From Streptomyces sp. NBC_01689 (GTDB taxonomy: Bacteria > Actinomycetota > Actinomycetes > Streptomycetales > Streptomycetaceae): a stretch of 64,000 nt of DNA. The notes beneath the pieces were generated by a model that saw only the letters and a program-made list of their open reading frames with translations, made no database searches and was not told where the DNA came from. The DNA is taken from assembly GCF_036250675.1 (NCBI RefSeq), contig NZ_CP109592.1, positions 4,650,001-4,714,000 of the forward strand. The letters are read 5' to 3'. Below, one piece after another: positions 21,612 through 29,476 of this stretch; the first letter of the stretch is position 1; every line of letters begins with the position of its first letter. Both the position numbers and the translations under genes were made by a program.

Positions 21612-22889
21612 TTGAAAGTCCATGACGCCGCGACACCCAGCGCTGCAATTCCCGGATGCCCCGTGCACCGGGGAACGACGACGGATCTCGTCGACCCCAG
21701 GCTGTACAGCGGCGGCGACGCGCACGCCGTGTGGCGGGAGATGCGGAAACAGGACACCCTGACGCGCCAGGAGGTGGACGAGAAGCCCGGGTTCTGGAAC
21801 ATCGTCGGATTCGACGACGCGGAACAGGTCCTGCGCGACACCGAGGCCTTCACCTCGGAACGCGGCACCATGCTCGACCTCCTCGGCACCGACGACCCCG
21901 CGGGCGGCAAGCAGCTGGCCGTCACCGACCCCCCGCGCCACACCGAGATGCAGACGCGTCTGAAAAAGGCCCTCGCGGTGAAGGCCGTCGAGCGGCAGAA
22001 GGACATGATCAGGCCATTGGTGGTCGACCTGATCTCACCGCTCGGGGACGGCGGAACCTTCGACTTCGCCGAGGCCATGCTGGCGATGCCGATGTCCGTG
22101 ACGGGCACGATGATGGGTCTGCCCGAGGCGGACTGGCCCTGGCTCAGCCGCCTGACGACCATCTGCATCGCCGCGGACGACCCGGAGTACCAGGACCCGG
22201 GAGGCAAGGCCGCCACCCTGGAACGCGCGCACCGCGACCTGTTCGCCTACTTCCAGGACCTGATGCGCTTCCGCCGTCAGAACCTCGGCGACGACCTGCT
22301 GAGCGTCCTGATCTCCACCGAGTTCGAGGGCCGCCACATGGACCCCGGCGAGATCGTGGCGAACTGCTACAGCCTGCTGCTCGGCGCGAACGTCACCACC
22401 CCGCACTCCCCCAACTACGTGATGGCGGAGTTCATCGACAAGGGCGTGCTGGAGGACTGGGCCGCGCACCCGGAGGTCAACACCACGGCCACCGAGGAGG
22501 CGCTGCGCTGGGCCTCGCCCGTCAACCACTTCCTGCGCTACGCGACCCGTGACGTGACGGTCAGGAACACCGAGGTCGCCGCGGGCGACGCGGTGGTCGT
22601 CTGGCTCGGTTCGGCCAACCGCGACGAGGCCGCCTTCACCGACGCGGGGACCTTCGACATCCGCCGCCGGCCCAACAAGCACGTGGCCTTCGGCATCGGC
22701 CCGCACTACTGCATCGGTCACAGCGTCGCCCGGATCACCCTGCGCATCCTCTTCGAGGAACTCCTCACCCGCTTCGAGGACTTCAGACCGGCCGGCCGGC
22801 CCGAGCGCCTCGCCTCGAACTTCGTCTCCGGCTGGAAGCACGTGCCCATCACGGCACGGCCGCGCGCCGGCGCCCCCGGGGCCGGGTGA
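21612..22889 (+). CDS. Cytochrome P450 (cluster P450 C)
   Basis: A P450 of 425 residues counted from a TTG start at 21612 (MKVHDAATPSAAIPGCPVHRG), which has GAAAGGA a short distance upstream. A longer open frame upstream runs through the promoter region and has no P450 similarity. ExxR is present (TEEALRW) and the haem loop is FGIGPHYCIGHSVAR (Cys near 367). The I-helix reads LLLGANVTTPHS, so the usual acidic residue before Thr is Val. It is the first gene of the divergent arm of the cluster and is followed 6 bp later by a type II thioesterase, repeating the P450-thioesterase pairing seen on the other strand. Confidence 0.9.
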   Translation: MKVHDAATPSAAIPGCPVHRGTTTDLVDPRLYSGGDAHAVWREMRKQDTLTRQEVDEKPGFWNIVGFDDAEQVLRDTEAFTSERGTMLDLLGTDDPAGGKQLAVTDPPRHTEMQTRLKKALAVKAVERQKDMIRPLVVDLISPLGDGGTFDFAEAMLAMPMSVTGTMMGLPEADWPWLSRLTTICIAADDPEYQDPGGKAATLERAHRDLFAYFQDLMRFRRQNLGDDLLSVLISTEFEGRHMDPGEIVANCYSLLLGANVTTPHSPNYVMAEFIDKGVLEDWAAHPEVNTTATEEALRWASPVNHFLRYATRDVTVRNTEVAAGDAVVVWLGSANRDEAAFTDAGTFDIRRRPNKHVAFGIGPHYCIGHSVARITLRILFEELLTRFEDFRPAGRPERLASNFVSGWKHVPITARPRAGAPGAG

Positions 22890-22895
22890 CGGACG

Positions 22896-23672
22896 GTGCC
22901 CACCGACGCCCCGTCCACCCCGTGGCTGCGCCGCTTCCACACCGCGGAGAGCGGCGCCCTGCGGCTGTTCTGCTTCCCGCACGCGGGCGGCAACGCCTCC
23001 TTCTTCCACCCGTTCTCCGCGCGGCTGACCCCGCGGACCGAGGTGCTGGCCGTGCAGTACCCGGGCCGCCAGGAGCGGTTCGACGAACCCCGCGTCGAGG
23101 ACCTGCACGAGCTGGCCGACCTCGTCGCCGCCGAACTCGCCGCATGGGCCGAGGAGCCGTTCGCCCTGTTCGGACACAGCATGGGGGCCACGCTCGCCTT
23201 CGAGGTGGGCAGCCGGCTGCACGCCCGCGGCGCCCGGCCGACCGCCCTGTTCGTCTCCGGACGGCGCGCCCCCTCCGTACCCGCGCCCGGCTCGGTGCAC
23301 CTGGCGAGCGACGAGAAGCTGATCGCCGACATGCGGCTCCTGGGCGGCACGGACAACCGCATGCTGGACAACCTCGAGCTGCTGGCGGTGATCCTGCCCG
23401 CGGTGCGCAGCGACTACGTCGCCACGGAGACCTACCGCTACCGGGGCGCGCCCCCGCTCGACTGCCCGGTCACCGCCTTCATCGGGGACGCCGATCCGCG
23501 CGTGGACGCTCCCATGGCCCGGGCCTGGGCCGCGCACACGACGGAAAAGTTCCTCCTGCACGTGTTCGAGGGCGGCCACTTCTTTCTCGTTCCGCATCTC
23601 GATGCCATGGTGGACACCGTGACCGCGACCCTGAACGCGACAGGGGACCGGCAGCTATTCACCCGGAATTAA
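22896..23672 (+). CDS. Second type II thioesterase of the cluster
   Basis: A 258-residue alpha/beta hydrolase with Ser95 in GHSMG (93-97) and a C-terminal catalytic His in EGGHFFLV. It has the family landmarks CFPHAGGNASFFHPF and VQYPGRQERF. It starts at GTG 22896, six bases after the P450 stop, so the two are probably translated together. It differs clearly in sequence from the minus-strand thioesterase, so this is not a recent duplication. Its likely role is clearing stalled or misprimed carrier arms, or releasing a particular intermediate. Confidence 0.9.
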   Translation: MPTDAPSTPWLRRFHTAESGALRLFCFPHAGGNASFFHPFSARLTPRTEVLAVQYPGRQERFDEPRVEDLHELADLVAAELAAWAEEPFALFGHSMGATLAFEVGSRLHARGARPTALFVSGRRAPSVPAPGSVHLASDEKLIADMRLLGGTDNRMLDNLELLAVILPAVRSDYVATETYRYRGAPPLDCPVTAFIGDADPRVDAPMARAWAAHTTEKFLLHVFEGGHFFLVPHLDAMVDTVTATLNATGDRQLFTRN

Positions 23673-23721
23673 TTGTTCCGGTCTCACCCGTGTACTCACG
23701 AAGCCCTGAAGAGGACTCTCC

Positions 23722-24708
23722 ATGAAATACCGCGTCATCGGCAGCGACCCGGCCACCCGCCGCGAGGTGAGTGTTCTGAGCCTCGGCTCCATGCTCTTCG
23801 GGACGGTGACCGACGAAGCGACGTCCTTCGCCATTCTCGACCGTTTCGTCGAAGCCGGCGGAACCTTCATCGACTCGTCCAACAATTACGCGTTCTGGGT
23901 CAACGGCACACAGGGCGGGGAAAGCGAAGAACTGCTCGGCCGCTGGATCCGCAACCGCGGGATCGGCGACGAGATCACCATCGCCACCAAACTCGGCGCC
24001 CGCCCGAACGCCCCGGCAACGGGATTCAGCCGAGATGTGGAGGGACTTTCGGCCAAATCGATCCGGGAATCCGCCGAGCGCAGCCGGGAACGGCTCGGCA
24101 TCGAGCGCATTCATCTCCTCTACGCGCACATCATGGACGAGAACACGCCGCTGGAGGAGACCGTCACCGGCTTCGCCGACGTCGTGGCCGACGGTGTCGC
24201 GGGTCTGCTCGGCGCGAGCAACCACTGGGCCTGGCGGGTGGAGGCCGCCCGCAACCTGGCCAGGGCCGCCGGACTGCCCGGCTACGAGGTCCTCCAGCAC
24301 CACCACAGCTACCTGCGCCAGCGCACCGACATCCCGAGCCTGCGCTCGCCCGACGGCAACCAGGGCCTGGTCAGCGCCGACCTGCTCAGCTACGTGCGGG
24401 CCAATCCGTCCCTCACCCAGGTCGCCTACTCGCCGCTGCTGTCCGGCGCCTACGTGCGCGACGACAAGCCGCTCGGACCGGGCTTCGAGCACGCGGCCAC
24501 GCCCGCCCGCCTCCAGGCCGTGCGCGAGGTCGCCACGGAGACCGGCGCGAGCGTCAACCAGGTGGTCCTGTCCTGGCTGATGGGCGGCGACATCCCGGTC
24601 CTGCCGCTGGTCGGCGCGTCCTCCGTGGCGCAGCTCGACGACAGCCTGGCCGCCGTCGACCTCACGCTGACCCCGGAGCAGCGCGCCAAGCTCGACGGCG
24701 TGAACTGA
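23722..24708 (+). CDS. Aldo/keto reductase of the cluster
   Basis: A 328-residue TIM-barrel oxidoreductase with the aldo/keto reductase tetrad Asp51 and Tyr56 (FIDSSNNY), Lys90 (IATKLGA) and His136 (LLYAHIMDE). It is NADPH dependent by family and reduces aldehydes or ketones. The ATG at 23722 follows GAAGAGGA. It lies 49 bp after the thioesterase gene on the same strand, the last gene of the divergent arm. The beta-ketone left by the KR-less PKS module is a plausible substrate, giving a statine-like hydroxyl; this is inference. An alternative is detoxification unrelated to the cluster. Confidence 0.88.
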   Translation: MKYRVIGSDPATRREVSVLSLGSMLFGTVTDEATSFAILDRFVEAGGTFIDSSNNYAFWVNGTQGGESEELLGRWIRNRGIGDEITIATKLGARPNAPATGFSRDVEGLSAKSIRESAERSRERLGIERIHLLYAHIMDENTPLEETVTGFADVVADGVAGLLGASNHWAWRVEAARNLARAAGLPGYEVLQHHHSYLRQRTDIPSLRSPDGNQGLVSADLLSYVRANPSLTQVAYSPLLSGAYVRDDKPLGPGFEHAATPARLQAVREVATETGASVNQVVLSWLMGGDIPVLPLVGASSVAQLDDSLAAVDLTLTPEQRAKLDGVN

Positions 24709-24726
24709 GCCCTCCCCCGCGACGGC

Positions 24727-24963
24727 TCACCGCGCCGCGGACCGCCGGGCCGCGGTGTGCCGTCCGCGCCGCGGCCCCCGGTCCAGGAGGAACCCGCGGA
24801 TCCGGCCCCTGGCCGGGCGCCCGGCCAGGACGGCCAGGAACCGCCGGCGCTCGCGCAGCCCGCGGACGACCCGCAGGTCGTGCCGCCCGGGCGCGGGAGG
24901 AACCGGTTCGCCGTGCTGACAGGCCCGGTGGACGTCGAGAAGGTACTGCTGCGTGACGGTCAT
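24727..24963 (-). CDS. Small Arg-rich protein of unknown function
   Basis: A 78-residue basic protein starting MTVTQQYLLDVHRACQHGEP. The ATG at 24963 has a good GAGAGG ribosome site six bases upstream. The first 45 residues look like an ordered segment with a PPAPGRHDLR turn; the last 35 are Arg/Gly/Ala rich. It resembles short hypothetical proteins common in Streptomyces, but no function is known. It is convergent with the aldo/keto reductase and divergent from the ArsR-type regulator, whose operator may serve both promoters. It could mark the right border of the biosynthetic cluster. Confidence 0.55.
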   Translation of the reverse strand: MTVTQQYLLDVHRACQHGEPVPPAPGRHDLRVVRGLRERRRFLAVLAGRPARGRIRGFLLDRGPRRGRHTAARRSAAR

Positions 24964-25071
24964 GACGGATCGCCTCTCGGGGAGGTTCGGGACGGGCGGG
25001 GAGGACCCGCGGGCCCTGTACGGTCCGCCCCGGTGCTCTCCCCAGCCTGCGTCCGCGTCCGGCGTACGTCG

Positions 25072-25100
25072 CCCCGATTGACGTGCGCCGTCAATCGGGG
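25072..25100. promoter_or_regulatory. Perfect 12-bp inverted repeat, likely operator of the ArsR-type regulator
   Basis: CCCCGATTGACG (25072-25083) and its exact complement CGTCAATCGGGG (25089-25100) are separated by TGCGC. The dyad lies 35 bp before the ATG of the DUF5937/ArsR regulator at 25136 and about 110 bp before the start of the small minus-strand gene. Its size and position fit an autoregulatory winged-helix dimer site covering the promoter. Confidence 0.65.
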
Positions 25101-25135
25101 ACGGCGTTGTCGGTGCCGGGGTGCACCATGAGGTC

Positions 25136-26242
25136 ATGAGCGTGCGCATCGATGTCACCGGGCTGCGGCCGGAGCGGGTCGCCGTCGTGCCCTCGCCGCT
25201 GGCCGAGCTCGGGATGGCGCTGCACGCGCTGGCCGAGCCGGGGCACCACCCCGGGCTGCAGGGCTGGGCGACGGGCGTGACCCCCCGGCTGGACCCGCAC
25301 CTCGCCGACCGGATGAGCGAGGCCGACTTCCTGTGGCGGTCGACCTTCTCCGACCTGTTCCTGCCGTACGCGGGCCTGCCCGGCCGCGGCGCGCTCCCGG
25401 GTGCCACGCTCGCGGAGGAGCTGGCCCAGCTCGACAAGCTGTCGGACGAGCAGTTCGTGGACGCCGCGCTGGAGTTCACCTGCGCGCTCCCGTACGAGGA
25501 GCCCGGCCCGCACACGCTCTCCGACCCGCTGCTGCAGCACCGCGCGCTGGAGCTGGCCGCCGCGCGCGGCCCCCAGCAGGTGCGCTTCAGCAAGCGGCTG
25601 CTGGACGACCCCCCGCAGATCCGGGCCTGGCTGCGGCAGTTCCTGGAGGACTGCGACGAGGCGTTCTTCGCGGAGACCTGGTCCCGGCTGCGCCACCAGC
25701 TCGCGGCGGACGCCCGGCACAAGACCGACCTCCTGCGCCGCAAGGGCCTGGCCGAGGCCGTGGCCTCGGTCTCCCCCGCGCTGGCGCTCGACGCGGGCAC
25801 CCGGACGATCACGGTCGACAAGCTGGGCCACGGCCGGACGGCCACCGGGGACGGCGGCCTCCTCCTGGTGCCGACGAGTCTCGGCTGGCCGCACCTGATG
25901 GTGCTGCACCGGTACGGCTGGCAGCCGGTGCTGCACTACCCGGTCGGCTCGCCCGAGCTGTCCGCCCCGTCCTCCCTGGAGCAGCTGACCCTGCGGATGA
26001 CCGCCCTGTCGCATCCGGTCCGGATGCGCATCTGCCGCAGCCTGGCCCGCAGCGCGTTCACCACGGGCGAGCTCGCCCAGGTGAACGGGATGACGGCACC
26101 CGAGATATCCCGGCACCTGGGGGTGCTCAAGAAGGCGGGCCTGATCACCACGCGCCGCCGCGGCCGTTACGTGCTGCACCAGCTGGACGTGTCGGTCGTG
26201 GCCCGGCTCGGCAGCGACTTCCTGGAGGGCATCCTGCGCTGA
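25136..26242 (+). CDS. DUF5937/ArsR-family transcriptional regulator
   Basis: A 368-residue regulator. The N-terminal 270 residues match the actinobacterial DUF5937 type (MSVRIDVTGLRPERVAVVPSP, LAELGMALHAL). The last 80 residues form an ArsR winged helix (LSHPVRMRICRSLARSAFTTGELAQ, then MTAPEISRHLGVLKKAGLI and RRGRYVLHQL). The ligand is unknown; no ArsR metal-binding CxC motif is seen. The ATG at 25136 gives the usual family N-terminus; a GTG at 25121 in the same frame would add five residues. A perfect dyad just upstream suggests self-repression. Lying next to the NRPS-PKS cluster it could control it, but it may simply be core DNA. Confidence 0.86.
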   Translation: MSVRIDVTGLRPERVAVVPSPLAELGMALHALAEPGHHPGLQGWATGVTPRLDPHLADRMSEADFLWRSTFSDLFLPYAGLPGRGALPGATLAEELAQLDKLSDEQFVDAALEFTCALPYEEPGPHTLSDPLLQHRALELAAARGPQQVRFSKRLLDDPPQIRAWLRQFLEDCDEAFFAETWSRLRHQLAADARHKTDLLRRKGLAEAVASVSPALALDAGTRTITVDKLGHGRTATGDGGLLLVPTSLGWPHLMVLHRYGWQPVLHYPVGSPELSAPSSLEQLTLRMTALSHPVRMRICRSLARSAFTTGELAQVNGMTAPEISRHLGVLKKAGLITTRRRGRYVLHQLDVSVVARLGSDFLEGILR

Positions 26243-26300
26243 GCCGCGCCGAGCGGCCCCGGGCGGCCCCGGCGGAAGCGTGCGGAGGGGCCGGGGCCTG

Positions 26301-26345
26301 CCCGGCCCGCCCGGCCCGCCCGGCCCGCCCGGCCCGCCCGGCCCG
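26301..26345. repeat. Five tandem 9-bp repeats CCCGGCCCG between convergent genes
   Basis: Five exact copies of CCCGGCCCG fill the space between the ArsR-type regulator and the convergent response regulator gene. They sit where a terminator is expected. They could form G+C-rich secondary structure, and their copy number is probably variable between strains. Confidence 0.85.
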
Positions 26346-26356
26346 CCGCCGGAGGA

Positions 26357-27028
26357 TCAGCGGTGCCCGCCCGCCCGGACCAGCCCGGTCTCGTAGGCGA
26401 GGACCACCACCTGCACCCGGTCCCGCAGCCCCAGCTTCGTCAGGATGCGGCCCACATGGGTCTTCACCGTCGCCTCGGAGAGCACGAGACGGGCGGCGAT
26501 CTCACCGTTCGACAGACCCTGCGCGACCAGGATCATCACCTCGCGCTCGCGGTCGGTCAGCCGCTCCAGCCCCTTGTGCCGGGGCTCCTTGCCGGCGTTG
26601 GGCAGCATCGGCGCGAAGCGGTCGAGCAGGCGCCGGGTGGTGGACGGCGCGACCACCGCGTCCCCGCTGTGCACGGAGCGGATCGCGGTGAGCAGCTCGC
26701 CGGGCGGCACGTCCTTGAGCATGAAGCCCGAGGCACCCGCCTTCAGCCCGGAGAAGGCGTACTCGTCCAGGTCGAAGGTGGTGAGGATCAGCACCTTCGG
26801 CGGGTCCGGCTCCGAGCAGATCCGGCGGGTGGTCTCCACCCCGTCCAGCTTCGGCATGCGGACGTCCATCAGCACCACGTCGACGGCCGTCGCCCGCAGC
26901 ACCTGGAGGGCCTCGACCCCGTCGCCCGCCTCGGCCACGACCTCCATGTCCGGCTGGGCGGCGAGCACCATCCGGAAACCGGTGCGCAGCAGCACCTGGT
27001 CGTCGACGAGCATCACGCGGATCGCCAT
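26357..27028 (-). CDS. NarL/LuxR-family response regulator
   Basis: A 223-residue two-component response regulator. The receiver domain (about 3-120) has the acidic pocket VDD (8-10), the phosphoacceptor Asp55 (VVLMDVRMP) and the conserved Lys in FMLKD. A GerE/LuxR helix-turn-helix follows (about 155-220; LTDREREVMILVAQGLSNGEIAARL and VKTHVGRILTKL). The histidine kinase gene lies 83 bp upstream on the same strand, so the pair is an operon. Upstream of its ATG is a short direct repeat of AGTGAAGTG-type words (27034-27062) ending in a GAAGGGA ribosome site. The stimulus is unknown. Confidence 0.95.
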   Translation of the reverse strand: MAIRVMLVDDQVLLRTGFRMVLAAQPDMEVVAEAGDGVEALQVLRATAVDVVLMDVRMPKLDGVETTRRICSEPDPPKVLILTTFDLDEYAFSGLKAGASGFMLKDVPPGELLTAIRSVHSGDAVVAPSTTRRLLDRFAPMLPNAGKEPRHKGLERLTDREREVMILVAQGLSNGEIAARLVLSEATVKTHVGRILTKLGLRDRVQVVVLAYETGLVRAGGHR

Positions 27029-27033
27029 CGGAG

Positions 27034-27062
27034 TCCCTTCACTTCACTCACTTCACTCACTT
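27034..27062. repeat. Short direct repeats before the response regulator gene
   Basis: TCACTTCAC-type words recur three times in the kinase-regulator spacer (plus strand TTCACTTCACTCACTTCAC and on). On the coding strand they read GTGAAGTG repeats and include the ribosome-binding purines. Confidence 0.6.
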
Positions 27063-27111
27063 GACTTGCCTACGGATCGGACGTGCCCGCGGTTCGGCAC
27101 GTGTACAGGTG

Positions 27112-28317
27112 TCAGTGCGCGGGCTTGAGCGGCAGCAGGGCGCTGATGCGGAAGCCTCCACCGGGGCGCGGTCCCGCGTCCAGGGTGCCGCCCACCATCC
27201 CGACCCGCTCACGCATCCCGATCAGACCGTGCCCCTGCCCGTCGGCGCCCCCCTCCTCGTACAGCTCGTGGGGCGCGCCCTTGCCGTCGTCCTCGACGAG
27301 CAGGCCGAGGCCGTCGTCGAAGTAGACCAGCCGCACGCTCGCGCCGGTGTTCGGGCCCCCGTGCTTGCGCGTGTTGGTGAGCGCCTCCTGCACGATGCGG
27401 TACGCGGTGAGCTCCACGCCGCTGGGCAGGGGGCGCGGTGTGCCCTCGACCTTGAAGTCGACGGGCAGCCCCGAGGTGCGGCACTGCTCGATGAGGTCGT
27501 CGAGCTGCTCCACGTCGGGCTGCGGCACGTACTCGCCGACCTCCTGGTGTTCGCCGGTGCGCAGGACGCCGAGCAGGCGGCGCATCTCGGCGAGCGCCTG
27601 CCGGCCGGTCCCGGAGATGGTCTCCAGGGCCTTCCTCGCCTGCTCGGGGGCGGTGTCCATGACGTAGGCGGCGCCGTCGGCCTGGACCACCATCACCGAC
27701 ACGTTGTGCGCGACCACGTCGTGCAGCTCGCGGGCGATCCGGGCGCGCTCGGCGGCGACGGCGACCTTGGCCTGTGCCTCGCGCTCCTTCTCCAGCCGGG
27801 CGGCGCGCTCCTCCAGTTGGGCGAGATAGGCCCGGCGGGTGCGGATGGAGTCGCCGAGGACCCAGGCGAGCGCGAACGGCACCGTCTGGAAGACGGCTAT
27901 CAGGACGTTGCCCAGCGAGCTGGAGTCCGTCTGGGGCCAGCGGATCTGGGAGAGGGTCGCCGCGCACAGACCGCCGGCCAGCGCGAAGCGGGAGGCCCAG
28001 CGGGCGCCGTCCGCGGCGACGGTGTAGATGATCACCAGCATCGCGAAGTCGGCGGGCACCACCTCGACGTCCAGGATCAGCTGCGCGAGGCCCATCGCGG
28101 CCGCCAGGACGAGCATCTTCTCGGGCATGCGGCGGCGCAGCGCCACGACGAGGCTCAGGATCACGGCGATCGGGAGGGCCGTCGCACGCGACCCGTGGTG
28201 GCTCGCAGCGCCGTTGACATTGGTGAGGCTCACGGCGGAGATCCCGAACAGGACGACGGCCCAGAAGCCGTCGACCCACGTCGGGTGTCTGCGGAGGAAG
28301 TCATAAAGGCGCTGCAC
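27112..28317 (-). CDS. Histidine kinase of the HisKA_3 (NarX/DesK) type
   Basis: A 401-residue membrane sensor kinase. It has about five hydrophobic segments in residues 17-155 with little extracellular sequence, so the signal is probably sensed in the membrane. A coiled linker (162-192) is followed by the dimerisation/phosphoacceptor helix with His199 (ARELHDVVAHNVSVM) and a HATPase domain (EALTNTRKHG, VEDDGKG, GHGLIGMRERV). It pairs with the response regulator directly downstream. The start is GTG at 28317. A -10-like TACTCT ends 7 bp before it and there is no ribosome site, so the mRNA may be leaderless. Confidence 0.94.
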   Translation of the reverse strand: MQRLYDFLRRHPTWVDGFWAVVLFGISAVSLTNVNGAASHHGSRATALPIAVILSLVVALRRRMPEKMLVLAAAMGLAQLILDVEVVPADFAMLVIIYTVAADGARWASRFALAGGLCAATLSQIRWPQTDSSSLGNVLIAVFQTVPFALAWVLGDSIRTRRAYLAQLEERAARLEKEREAQAKVAVAAERARIARELHDVVAHNVSVMVVQADGAAYVMDTAPEQARKALETISGTGRQALAEMRRLLGVLRTGEHQEVGEYVPQPDVEQLDDLIEQCRTSGLPVDFKVEGTPRPLPSGVELTAYRIVQEALTNTRKHGGPNTGASVRLVYFDDGLGLLVEDDGKGAPHELYEEGGADGQGHGLIGMRERVGMVGGTLDAGPRPGGGFRISALLPLKPAH

Positions 28318-28324
28318 GTAACCC

Positions 28325-28330
28325 AGAGTA
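28325..28330 (-). promoter_or_regulatory. Candidate -10 (TACTCT) for a leaderless kinase mRNA
   Basis: TACTCT on the minus strand ends 7 bp before the GTG of the histidine kinase. This spacing places transcription start at or next to the start codon. No Shine-Dalgarno sequence lies in between. The -35 is not clear. Confidence 0.45.
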
Positions 28331-28423
28331 GGGAAGCGTGCAGTGTGCAGGGGTCAACCGGAGGGCCGATCCGGGAGCGGTGCTCGTACTCCCCAAGGTG
28401 GAGGCTCCCCCGTTCCCGGCGCC

Positions 28424-28429
28424 TAGTCT
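28424..28429 (+). promoter_or_regulatory. Candidate -10 (TAGTCT) for a leaderless methyltransferase mRNA
   Basis: TAGTCT ends 6 bp before the GTG at 28436, with no ribosome site between, so transcription would begin at the start codon. It is divergent from the kinase promoter within the same 118-bp region. Confidence 0.45.
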
Positions 28430-28435
28430 GAGCCG

Positions 28436-29476
28436 GTGACCCAAGAGACGGCGGGCGAGTGGCGGGGCTGGCGCGAGGCGACGCGGGAGGCGCTGTACGG
28501 CCCGGCGGGCTTCTACCGCGGGCCCGAGGGGCCGGCGGGCCACTTCCGGACGTCGGTGCACGCGTCCCCGCTCTTCGCGGCGGCCGTGGCGCGGCTGCTG
28601 TGCCGGGTCGACGAGGCCCTCGGCCGACCCGCCGCGCTCGGCTTCGTCGACATGGGGGCCGGTCACGGCGAACTCGTGACGGGTGTCCTCGCCGCCCTCC
28701 CCGCCGACGTGGCCGCCCGCACCCGCGGGTACGCCGTCGAACACGCCGGCCGCCCCGCCGGACTCGGCCCCGGCATCGAGTGGCTGGCGGAGCCCCCGCG
28801 CGGGATCACCGGGCTGCTCTTCGCCAACGAGTGGCTGGACAACGTGCCGGTGGACGTGGCGGAGGTGGACCCCGAGGGCGTACGGCGGCTGGTCCTCGTA
28901 CGGGCCGAGGACGGCTCCGAGCGGCTCGGGGAGCCCGTCACCGGGCCCGGGGCGCGCTGGCTGCGGGACTGGTGGCCGGCGTCCGGCGAGGGGACCCGCG
29001 CCGAGATCGGGCTCCCCAGGGACACCGCCTGGGCCGGGGCCGTGGCCACCCTCGACCGCGGTCTGGCCGTCGCCGCCGACTACGCCCACCCCGCCGCCGC
29101 CCGGCCGCCCTTCGGGACGCTCACGGGCTTCCGGGAGGGCCGGGAGACGCGCCCGGTGCCCGACGGGTCGTGCGACATCACGGCGCACGTCGCCCTCGAC
29201 GCGTGTCTGCTGCCCGGGGGGCGGGTGGTGACCCAGCGGGCCGCGCTGCGCGCGCTGGGCGTGAGCGGAGCCCGGCCGCCGCTCGCGCTGGCCTCCGGCG
29301 ATCCCGCCGCCTACGTGCGCGCCCTCGCGAGCGCCGGGGAGGCCGCCGAGCTCACCGCGCCCGGCGGCCTGGGCGACTTCGGCTGGCTGCTCCAGCCGGT
29401 GGGGGCGGACCGGCCCGGCGACCGCGCCCGGTTCGACGCCCTACTTGTCGATGTCGCCGACCACGAAGAACAGTGA
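28436..29476 (+). CDS. SAM-dependent methyltransferase, NDUFAF7/MidA-like (DUF185)
   Basis: A 346-residue protein with the family features [19 protein letters not shown] (substrate end), the SAM loop [10 protein letters not shown] (about 69-78) and the [10 protein letters not shown] motif (about 128-137). In eukaryotes NDUFAF7 methylates an arginine of NDUFS2, the NuoD homologue of respiratory complex I. Here the gene ends 36 bp inside the 3' end of a convergent nuoD, which suggests that the same enzyme-substrate pair exists in this bacterium. That link is inference from family and position. The GTG start fits a leaderless transcript. Some annotators call this family only a SAM-dependent methyltransferase. 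Confidence 0.85.
   Translation: MTQETAGEWRGWREATREALYGPAGFYRGPEGPAGHFRTSVHASPLFAAAVARLLCRVDEALGRPAALGFVDMGAGHGELVTGVLAALPADVAARTRGYAVEHAGRPAGLGPGIEWLAEPPRGITGLLFANEWLDNVPVDVAEVDPEGVRRLVLVRAEDGSERLGEPVTGPGARWLRDWWPASGEGTRAEIGLPRDTAWAGAVATLDRGLAVAADYAHPAAARPPFGTLTGFREGRETRPVPDGSCDITAHVALDACLLPGGRVVTQRAALRALGVSGARPPLALASGDPAAYVRALASAGEAAELTAPGGLGDFGWLLQPVGADRPGDRARFDALLVDVADHEEQ

Noticed and set aside
24964..25845. Long minus-strand frame over the ArsR-type regulator
   Set aside because: Only its last 79 codons (24963-24727) have a ribosome site and protein-like composition; the rest is the complement of the regulator gene.
26301..26345. CRISPR array
   Set aside because: The 9-bp units are contiguous without spacers.
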